A stretch of 64,000 nucleotides of DNA. Origin: Aureimonas mangrovi (GTDB lineage: Bacteria > Pseudomonadota > Alphaproteobacteria > Rhizobiales > Rhizobiaceae). Under the pieces are notes generated by a model, which saw only the letters and a program-made list of their open reading frames with translations, made no database searches and had not been told where the DNA came from. The position numbers were made by a program, and so were the translations under genes. The stretch spans positions 1,989,001 to 2,053,000 of the forward strand of contig NZ_CP059692.1 in NCBI RefSeq assembly GCF_014058705.1, read 5' to 3'. Below, piece after piece: positions 56,460 through 64,000 of this stretch. How positions within the stretch are numbered: the first letter of the stretch is position 1; every line of letters begins with the position of its first letter.

Positions 56460-56899
56460 CAGATCGAGGCGTTGAGAAGGGTCGCGTAAGCCACCCAGGC
56501 AGCATAGGGCACGAAGGCCCAGAACGCGGGGCGATCGCGCTTCACTGTGGTCGCCATGAAGGCGAAGATCGAGCCGAGAAGCGTTACGATCACAGCCAGC
56601 GCCGGCAGGACCGCGTGCGCGACGAAGAAGACCGGCGTCCACGCAAAGTTCAGAAGCAGTTGGCTCGTCCAGACACCGAGCGCCGGACGGTTCCGGGAGC
56701 GCCACACCCGCCAGCCGGCAAAGCCGATGAGGACGTAGAGGATCGTCCAGGCCACCGGGAAGGCGATGTTGGGCGGCGTGAAGGCCGGCTTGCGCAGGTT
56801 CTCGTACCAGCCCTGGGTCTGGGTCTGCGAGCCGATGAGAAGTCCGCCCCCGACGGTGACGACGAGAAACAGACCGAGGACACCGTAATGCTTCTTCAT
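56447..56899 (-). CDS. tspO: TspO/MBR family tryptophan-rich sensory protein
   Basis: A 150-residue integral membrane protein of the TspO/peripheral benzodiazepine receptor family, with five hydrophobic helices that bind porphyrins and affect tetrapyrrole or oxidative-stress responses in other bacteria. Family signatures seen are WYENLRKPAFTPPNIAFPVAW, given here in two overlapping parts WYENLRKPAFTPPN and IAFPVAWTILYVLIG, then LLLNFAWTPVFF and [22 protein letters not shown] at the end. The ATG overlaps the rsmB stop (ATGA). Confidence 0.93.
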   Translation of the reverse strand: MKKHYGVLGLFLVVTVGGGLLIGSQTQTQGWYENLRKPAFTPPNIAFPVAWTILYVLIGFAGWRVWRSRNRPALGVWTSQLLLNFAWTPVFFVAHAVLPALAVIVTLLGSIFAFMATTVKRDRPAFWAFVPYAAWVAYATLLNASIWWLN

Positions 56900-58191
56900 T
56901 CTGCTCGCTCCAGCGCGGCGAAGAAGAAACCGTCCGTTCCGCTGAGCCGCGGTGTCAGCGTCAGGACGGCGCCCTCGCCGATCTCCTGCGCAAGATAGCG
57001 CGCGCCAGCGGTCGGGAAATGCTCGGCCCACAGGCCACGCGCATCGCGAACCGTAAAATCCGGGTGCCGTGCGAGGAAGGCCTCGACCCGCTCGGCGTTC
57101 TCCGCCGTCAGCACCGAACAGGTGATGTAGAAGAGCCGCCCGCCCGGCCGCACGAAGGCGCTCGCAGCGTCGAGGACCTGATCCTGCTCGCCCTGTCGCT
57201 TGGCGAGTTGCCTCTCGCCCAAGCGCCACTTGGCGTCCGGCCGGCGCCGCCATGTGCCGGCGCCGGTGCAAGGGGCGTCGACGACGACACGGTCGAAGGA
57301 GCCGTGGAGCGCAGAAAGATCCTCGCGCGGCGCGTGGACCGTCACGTTGGCGGCTCCGGCGCGCGACAAGCGCTCCCAGATCGGCGCGAGGCGCTGGCGA
57401 TCCGCGTCGTGGGCGTGCAAAGCTCCCTGCCCGCTCATGGCTGCGGCCAGCGCCAGCGTCTTGCCGCCAGCGCCCGCACAATAGTCGAGAACGCTTTCGC
57501 CCGGCCGCGCGCCGCACAGCGCGGCCGCGATCTGCGAGCCCTCGTCCTGAATCTCGAAGAGGCCCGTTTGGAAGGCGCCTTCCACCTGGACATTGGGATG
57601 GCGCCCGTCGCCCTCGATAGGCGCGATGCGCAGGCCGTGAGGCGCCAGTTCCGTGCGGACCGGCGCGAAAGGCGCCAGCGCCGACTCCACTTCTTCCACA
57701 CGCGCCTTCAGCGCGTTCACGCGCATGTCGAGCGGAGGACGGTCCGCGAGAGCGCGCGTCTCCTCGATCCAGGCTTCGCCGAGCGATGCGGCGAGCGGTG
57801 CGGCCAGCCAGTCCGGAACGTCGGCCTGCACAGCCGGCGGCGCCCATTCGACTTCGGCGGACGCGAAGCGCTGCAGCGCATCCTCCTCCGGTATGGCCGG
57901 GGCGTAGCGGTCGCCATCCAGTTCCGCCCGCAGATCGCCCGGCCTGCGGCCTGCATCGATGACCGCGCCGTATATGAGGTGACGCGCATCGTCCGCCCCC
58001 ATACGCCAGCCGATGGAGCGACGGCGACGAAGGACGTCATAGACGATGTTGCCGATCGCCGAGCGGTCCCCGGATCCCGCGAACCGGTGCGTCTGGCCCC
58101 ACTCCTTCAGCGCGTCCGCCACGGGCCGACGCCGCGCGTCCATGTTCTCGATCACCTCGATCGCCGCAGCGATCCGCCCGCCTAAGCGCAT
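56896..58191 (-). CDS. rsmB: RsmB-like rRNA cytosine-C5 methyltransferase
   Basis: SAM-dependent RNA m5C methyltransferase of the NOL1/NOP2/Sun family, 431 residues. The N-terminal NusB-like part is followed by the methyltransferase core with the SAM loop LDYCAGAGGKTLALAAAM, motif IV DAPCTGAGTWRRRPDAKW and motif VI YITCSVLTAEN, providing the two cysteines needed for catalysis. The start MRLGGRIAAAIEVI fits rhizobial relatives; the open frame is longer. It is followed by tspO, the nucleosidase-like gene and guaA on the same strand. Confidence 0.92.
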   Translation of the reverse strand: MRLGGRIAAAIEVIENMDARRRPVADALKEWGQTHRFAGSGDRSAIGNIVYDVLRRRRSIGWRMGADDARHLIYGAVIDAGRRPGDLRAELDGDRYAPAIPEEDALQRFASAEVEWAPPAVQADVPDWLAAPLAASLGEAWIEETRALADRPPLDMRVNALKARVEEVESALAPFAPVRTELAPHGLRIAPIEGDGRHPNVQVEGAFQTGLFEIQDEGSQIAAALCGARPGESVLDYCAGAGGKTLALAAAMSGQGALHAHDADRQRLAPIWERLSRAGAANVTVHAPREDLSALHGSFDRVVVDAPCTGAGTWRRRPDAKWRLGERQLAKRQGEQDQVLDAASAFVRPGGRLFYITCSVLTAENAERVEAFLARHPDFTVRDARGLWAEHFPTAGARYLAQEIGEGAVLTLTPRLSGTDGFFFAALERAE

Positions 58192-58268
58192 GTCGGTCGT
58201 TCTTCGTGCATGAATTGGTGCGTAGCGGGCATTGCGCGGTGCGACAAGCCTCAACCTCGAATGCGAAG

Positions 58269-58292
58269 AAGGCCGGGATCGCTCCCGGCCTT
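58269..58292 (-). terminator. Hairpin terminator downstream of katA
   Basis: A perfect 10-bp stem AAGGCCGGGA / TCCCGGCCTT with a four-base loop begins 24 bases after the katA stop. The T tract on the minus strand is weak (CTTCTTCGC). It separates katA from rsmB. Confidence 0.7.
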
Positions 58293-58315
58293 CCGTATTC
58301 GTCGCGCCTGGAAGA

Positions 58316-59821
58316 CTACTCGGCCGCAGCCGAATGGCTCGTCGTCAGGCTCGCCTCGGCATCGTCGCGCTGCTGCGCGGCAAGCGCCTTGCGCACGCCC
58401 TCGCCATAGGCCGGATCGACCTTGTCGAAGTGTGCGAGCTGACGATCCACGATGAACTGGGGCACACCCTGCATGGCGCCGGCCAGCGTTTTGAACAGAC
58501 GCTCCTTGTGCGCGTCGTCGAACAGGTTGAACAGCGCCCGCGGCTGCGAGTAGTGGTCCGCCTCGCCGCGGAAGTCGTAGCGACCGACCTGACCGCTGTA
58601 GCGGTGCGGCGGCTCCTCGACGCTCGGATCCTCGACCGGTCCGTTGAAGGAGTTCGGCTCGTAATAGGCGTCCGGATTGGTCTTCAGGCCGAACGGCATC
58701 GAGCCGTCGCGGTTGTAGTGCGCCACCGGGCAGCGCGGCTTGTTGACCTCGAGCGACTCGTAATGGACGCCGATGCGGTAACGGTGGGCGTCCGGATAGG
58801 AGAACAGGCGACCCTGCAACATCTTGTCGGGCGAGAAGCCGATGCCCGGCACGACGTTGGACGGGTTGAAGGCCGACTGCTCGATCTCGGTGAAGTAGTT
58901 GTCCGGGTTGCGGTTCAGCTCGAACTCGCCGACCTTGATCAGCGGGTACATGCCGTGCGGCCAGACCTTGGTAAGGTCAAACGCACTCCAGCCGGTCTTC
59001 TCCTCGAACGCCTCGGCTTCCAGCTCCGGCATGACCTGGATGAAGAAGTCCCACTTCGGGAACTGCCCGTTCTCGATCATGCCGTAGAGCGCTTCCTGGT
59101 AGCTCTCGCGCGATTTGGCGATGACCTTCTCGGCTTCCTCGTTGGTGAAGGTCTTGTGCCCCTGCTTCGTCTTGAAGTGGAACTTCACCCAGAAGCGCTC
59201 GCCGGCAGCATTCCACAGCGAGAAGGTGTGCGAGCCGTAGCCGTTCATTCGCGACGGATCGACCGGGATGCCGCGATCCGACATCAGGATCGTGACCTGA
59301 TGAAGCGATTCCGGGCAGAGCGACCAGAAGTCCCACATTGCGGTCGCCGAGCGCAGATTGGTGCGCGGGTGGCGTTTCTGCGTGTGGATGAAGTCCGGGA
59401 ACTTGTAGGGGTCGCCGACGAAGAACACCGGCGTGTTGTTGCCGACGACGTCCCAGTTGCCTTCCTCGGTGTAGAACTTGAGGCTGAAGCCGCGCACGTC
59501 GCGTTCAGCGTCCGCCGCACCCTGCTCACCGGCAACCGTCGAGAAGCGCGCCAGCATCTCGGTCTTCTTGCCGACGGTATCGAACACCTTGGCGCGCGAG
59601 TAGCGCGTGATGTCCTCGGTCACGGTCAACGTGCCGTAGGCGCCCCAGCCCTTGGCGTGGACGACACGCTCGGGAACGCGCTCGCGGTTCTGGTGCGCGA
59701 GCTTCTCGACGAGTTGGTAATCCTCAAGGAGAACCGGACCGCGAGGACCGACGGTCTTGGAGTTCTGGTTGCTCGACAACGGCGCGCCGGCCGTCGTGGT
59801 CAGTCTCGGTCGATCGGTCAT
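58316..59821 (-). CDS. katA: Catalase, small-subunit clade
   Basis: Monofunctional haem catalase, 501 residues, breaking down hydrogen peroxide. The distal haem histidine is His55 in [12 protein letters not shown], the conserved Asn lies in [12 protein letters not shown], and the proximal haem tyrosine lies in [15 protein letters not shown]. Length and sequence fit the small-subunit KatA type, and no C-terminal flavodoxin-like domain is present. AAGGAGA lies before the ATG at 59821; the open frame extends into the oxyR region. It is divergent from oxyR with 100 bp between. Confidence 0.97.
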   Translation of the reverse strand: MTDRPRLTTTAGAPLSSNQNSKTVGPRGPVLLEDYQLVEKLAHQNRERVPERVVHAKGWGAYGTLTVTEDITRYSRAKVFDTVGKKTEMLARFSTVAGEQGAADAERDVRGFSLKFYTEEGNWDVVGNNTPVFFVGDPYKFPDFIHTQKRHPRTNLRSATAMWDFWSLCPESLHQVTILMSDRGIPVDPSRMNGYGSHTFSLWNAAGERFWVKFHFKTKQGHKTFTNEEAEKVIAKSRESYQEALYGMIENGQFPKWDFFIQVMPELEAEAFEEKTGWSAFDLTKVWPHGMYPLIKVGEFELNRNPDNYFTEIEQSAFNPSNVVPGIGFSPDKMLQGRLFSYPDAHRYRIGVHYESLEVNKPRCPVAHYNRDGSMPFGLKTNPDAYYEPNSFNGPVEDPSVEEPPHRYSGQVGRYDFRGEADHYSQPRALFNLFDDAHKERLFKTLAGAMQGVPQFIVDRQLAHFDKVDPAYGEGVRKALAAQQRDDAEASLTTSHSAAAE

Positions 59822-59921
59822 GCCGTCTCCTTCGTGGCGAGTTTGGAGACTTTCCAACATACTCTTTTGATAATTTCCAATCGTATTTTCTCGGCCCCAC
59901 GATCGGATTATCCTATGGGCC
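59822..59921. promoter_or_regulatory. katA-oxyR divergent control region
   Basis: A 100-bp A/T-richer gap between divergent katA and oxyR, the classic arrangement in which OxyR represses itself and activates catalase. GATAATTTCCAATCGTATT and GGATTATCCTAT within it contain LysR-type T-N11-A spaced bases and are the best OxyR-site candidates, but I could not define a full four-element site. Confidence 0.6.
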
Positions 59922-60869
59922 ATGATCACTCTTCGGCAACTTCGCTATTTCGAGGCGCTTTGCGAAGCGCTGCATTTCGGCCGCGCGGCGCGCCAGTTGA
60001 ACATCTCGCAGCCTGCGCTTTCGGCGCAGATCGCACAGCTCGAAGAGTTTCTAGGCTGCGTGCTGTTCGAACGCCGACCGAACGGATTGGTACAGACCGC
60101 CGAAGGCCAGGCTGTCCGATCGCGGGCGCGGCGCATTCTTGCCGAGTTACGGGATCTCGAGAGTGTCGCAGGGCATCGGAGCGGCCTCTTGGCTGGCCGA
60201 ATGAAACTCGGTGTAATTGCCTCGGTGGCGCCGTATCTCCTGCCGCGATGGCTGCCGCTCTTGTCCGCTCGCCATCCGCAATCGGGTGTCGCGCTGCGCG
60301 AAAGCGTTACCAGCGTGCTGATCGACGAACTGACGAGGGGCGCGCTGGACTGCGCGGTTGTCGCGATGCCTTTCGCTGCGACCGGCCTTAACGCCATCGA
60401 ACTCGTCGAAGACCCGTTCGTCCTCGCGGTACCGATGGGCGATGCCGCCCGGTTTCGCGGCCCCGTACCGCTGTCAGCCCTGGCCGAGGAGCGGCTGATT
60501 CTCCTCGAGGAGGGGCATTGCCTCCGAGAACAGGCGCTCAGCGTCTGCCGGATCGCCGAAGCGGGCGACCTCGCCTCTCTCGGCGCAACCAGTCTTTCGA
60601 CGATCCTGCGGCTGGTGGCCGCCGGCCAGGGGGTCACGCTGCTGCCGACCATTGCGGTCGAGAGCGAAAGCCGGACGGATGCGATCGTTTTTCTGCGCTT
60701 CGAGAACCCGGCGCCCTCGCGCCGCCTTGCTCTCGTGTACCGCGCCTCGTCCGGTCGCCAAGGGGAATTCGAGGATGTCGCCGACCTCTTGCGGCAGGCG
60801 CTCGCAGAAAACCTCGTCGCTGCGACACGGGCGCTATATCCTGCCCTCAAGGGAGGAAAGTTTGCATGA
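59922..60869 (+). CDS. oxyR: Hydrogen peroxide-inducible regulator OxyR
   Basis: LysR-family peroxide sensor, 315 residues. The N-terminal winged helix ([35 protein letters not shown]) is followed by the regulatory domain with [16 protein letters not shown], placing the redox cysteines at Cys200 and Cys209, equivalent to E. coli Cys199 and Cys208. The disulfide switch is therefore intact. It is divergent from katA, its expected target, and its stop overlaps the mgtC start. Confidence 0.96.
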   Translation: MITLRQLRYFEALCEALHFGRAARQLNISQPALSAQIAQLEEFLGCVLFERRPNGLVQTAEGQAVRSRARRILAELRDLESVAGHRSGLLAGRMKLGVIASVAPYLLPRWLPLLSARHPQSGVALRESVTSVLIDELTRGALDCAVVAMPFAATGLNAIELVEDPFVLAVPMGDAARFRGPVPLSALAEERLILLEEGHCLREQALSVCRIAEAGDLASLGATSLSTILRLVAAGQGVTLLPTIAVESESRTDAIVFLRFENPAPSRRLALVYRASSGRQGEFEDVADLLRQALAENLVAATRALYPALKGGKFA

Positions 60870-61531
60870 GCGAATGGGAAATCGTCGGTCGTCTGGCGCT
60901 CTCGGCCCTGCTGGCCAGTGTTGTCGGTATCGAACGTGAACGTCTTCTTTGGGCTGCCGGGCTGCGCACCCACATGCTGGTCGGCGTCGGCGCCACGCTT
61001 GTCATGATCGTTTCCGCCTATGGCTTCGACGACATGCCAGGCTCCGCCGACGGCCTTGATCCGTCGCGCATGGCCGCGCAAGTGGTCTCCGGGATCGGCT
61101 TCCTCGGCGCGGGGACGATTCTCCTGCGCGGCAACGCCATCAAGGGGCTGACCACCGCGGCGAGCCTGTGGAGCGTCGGGGCCATCGGTCTGGCGGTCGG
61201 GGGCGGTCTATATTTCGCTGCGGTCGCGACGACCGTGCTCCTCCTCATCATTCTTGCCGGCATCAAGCCGATCGAGAAGCGGTTTCGCGACGAGGTTCTG
61301 AAATGCCAGCTGGTCGTCGAGGCCGAGTCGGGAACGCTCAATCTCGATCGGCTACATAAGACCGCCGCCCCGCACGCGCTGCAGCGTACGCGGATCGGCC
61401 CCATGGAGGACGGGGGCGAAACCGCGACGCTCTATCTGCACTCCCGCTCTGCCGTGGAGGCCGACGAGGCGGTGCAGAGGTTCCGAGCCTTGCCCGGCGT
61501 GCGAAACGTCTACGTCACGAGCGGCTCATGA
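60866..61531 (+). CDS. MgtC/SapB family membrane protein
   Basis: A 221-residue inner-membrane protein of the MgtC/SapB family, associated in pathogens with survival at low magnesium and inhibition of F-ATPase. Four to five hydrophobic helices occupy about 5-140, with family motifs GIERERLLWAAGLRTHMLVGVG (seen as GIERERLLWAAG and LRTHMLVG), AAQVVSGIGFLGAGTIL and GLTTAASLWSVGAIGLAVG; residues 145-221 form an ACT-like soluble tail. GGGAGGAAAG precedes the ATG, which overlaps the oxyR stop (ATGA), so it is likely cotranslated with the peroxide sensor. Confidence 0.93.
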   Translation: MSEWEIVGRLALSALLASVVGIERERLLWAAGLRTHMLVGVGATLVMIVSAYGFDDMPGSADGLDPSRMAAQVVSGIGFLGAGTILLRGNAIKGLTTAASLWSVGAIGLAVGGGLYFAAVATTVLLLIILAGIKPIEKRFRDEVLKCQLVVEAESGTLNLDRLHKTAAPHALQRTRIGPMEDGGETATLYLHSRSAVEADEAVQRFRALPGVRNVYVTSGS

Positions 61532-61541
61532 CCGGCTCGGC

Positions 61542-63158
<1,617 letters not shown>

Positions 63159-64000
63159 TCAGAGGAGCAGGCGGTAGGTCTCCGGCGCGAAGCGATAGCT
63201 GTCGCCTTCCGCCTCCACATAACCGAGAGCCGGGAACGGCAGGTGATAACCGGTGAAGGGGATGCCCTCTTCTGCCAGCATGGCCAGGACGCGGCGACGC
63301 GTCTCGACCGCGGCTTCCTTGTCCATGTCGAAGCGCACATGCCAGTCCGGCCGCTGGAACGAGACGACGAACTGCGAGAGCGTATCGGCCGTCAGCAGAA
63401 GTCTCTGGCTGTTCGATTCGAGTTCGAAGAGCATCATGCCGGGCGTATGTCCGAAGGCGGCGCGTGCCGTCAGGCCGGGCACCACCTCATCACCGTCCTC
63501 CAGAAGACGCATCCCGTCTTCCAGCGGCGTCACCATCGCGGCCACCGCCTCGGCGTTGCCCGATGCCGGTCCGTTGCGTGCGGCGTCCGACGTCCAGAAC
63601 TCGTATTCCACGCGTCCCGTCACGACGTTGGCGTTGGCGAAGACCGGCGAGCCGTCCTCGATCAGCCCGTTGATGTGGTCACCATGCAGATGGGTCAGCA
63701 CGATCGTGGTCACGTCCTGCGCCTGGATTCCCGCGGCCGCCATGCGGGCTGTGAGAAGACCCTGCCCGTTCGCGCGTCCGCCGGCGCCGAAGCCGGTGTC
63801 CACCAGGATCACATCGGAGCCGATCTGCAGGATCGTCGGCGTGAAGAAATTGACGAACTCGTTCTTCGGCAGAAGGTTCTGCGCCATCAGGGCGCCCACG
63901 TCCTCGGCGTTCTGGTCCTCACCGAAGGTCGGGTGCGGCCCCTCGCCCGGACGCACGCCGTCGAGTATCTGGGTCACGGTGACGTCGCCGATCCGGAAGC
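63159..64000 (-). CDS. Metallo-beta-lactamase-fold hydrolase (partial, runs off right edge)
   Basis: MBL-fold hydrolase, substrate unknown. The zinc motif TIVLTHLHGDHINGL is present, with further ligands in AFGHTPGMM and LLLTADTLS and the final GYHLPFPALGYV, as in the lactonase/sulfatase-like group. The frame continues to the window edge with FRIGDVTVTQILDG, the usual beginning of the domain, so the GTG at 63977 is not the true start. A Sec or Tat signal could lie beyond the edge. It is upstream of guaB on the same strand, 111 bases away. Confidence 0.88.
   Translation of the reverse strand, partial: FRIGDVTVTQILDGVRPGEGPHPTFGEDQNAEDVGALMAQNLLPKNEFVNFFTPTILQIGSDVILVDTGFGAGGRANGQGLLTARMAAAGIQAQDVTTIVLTHLHGDHINGLIEDGSPVFANANVVTGRVEYEFWTSDAARNGPASGNAEAVAAMVTPLEDGMRLLEDGDEVVPGLTARAAFGHTPGMMLFELESNSQRLLLTADTLSQFVVSFQRPDWHVRFDMDKEAAVETRRRVLAMLAEEGIPFTGYHLPFPALGYVEAEGDSYRFAPETYRLLL

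Overview
The window is GC-rich chromosomal DNA with dense, mostly housekeeping gene content. It suggests an alphaproteobacterium of the Hyphomicrobiales (Rhizobiales), perhaps near Aurantimonadaceae. That placement is inferred from gene order and protein style: nnr next to glnB-glnA, a sufBCDS-sufT-sufA cluster beside a second cysteine desulfurase, tyrS, a DUF455 gene, a two-domain cold-shock protein with DUF192, and guaB, rsmB and guaA close together. No rRNA or full phylogenetic marker was available to confirm it.

Layout. 1-8.8 kb: 3' end of uvrA, a DUF72 gene, NAD(P)HX repair enzyme (minus), glnB-glnA, parE, a secreted hypothetical protein and an alpha/beta hydrolase (minus). 8.9-20.4 kb: a DEAD-box RNA helicase, then a minus-strand Fe-S assembly block (sufB, a GFA-family gene, sufC, sufD, sufS, sufT, sufA, a TfoX-like gene), a second NifS/IscS-type cysteine desulfurase, and plus-strand hydrolase and tyrS. 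20.5-29.7 kb: a large AsmA-like envelope protein, a peroxiredoxin, a ferritin-like DUF455 protein, an M23 peptidase, DUF192, a double cold-shock protein, glyoxalase I, an M15-type lipoprotein and tRNA-Glu(TTC).

29.7-52.8 kb is the accessory-looking part. After the tRNA come about 480 bp without a recognisable gene, a TDT-family transporter with a convergent LysR regulator, a LuxR-type regulator with a degenerate receiver domain, and a minus-strand type I secretion locus. In transcription order that locus is a 5129-residue secreted protein, a PrtD-like ABC exporter, an HlyD-like adaptor and a small membrane protein. The giant protein has no Sec signal and no visible RTX nonapeptides. It carries about nine carbohydrate-binding-like beta-sandwich modules, many cadherin/Ig-like repeats, a malectin-like domain, an internal glucose/sorbosone-dehydrogenase-type propeller, two DUF4114 domains, and a nearly perfect 513-bp tandem duplication followed by a diverged third copy. 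It ends in Asp-Leu-Val-Val, as expected for a PrtD-class export signal. This is the most unusual system in the window. A strong hairpin lies between the giant gene and its exporter genes.

53-64 kb: trhO, guaA, an MTA/SAH nucleosidase-like gene, tspO and rsmB (overlapping, minus); catalase katA divergent from oxyR; mgtC overlapping oxyR; guaB; and the 3' part of a metallo-beta-lactamase-fold hydrolase running off the right edge. Catalase, oxyR and mgtC sit between guaB and the rsmB-guaA group and look like a peroxide-response module.
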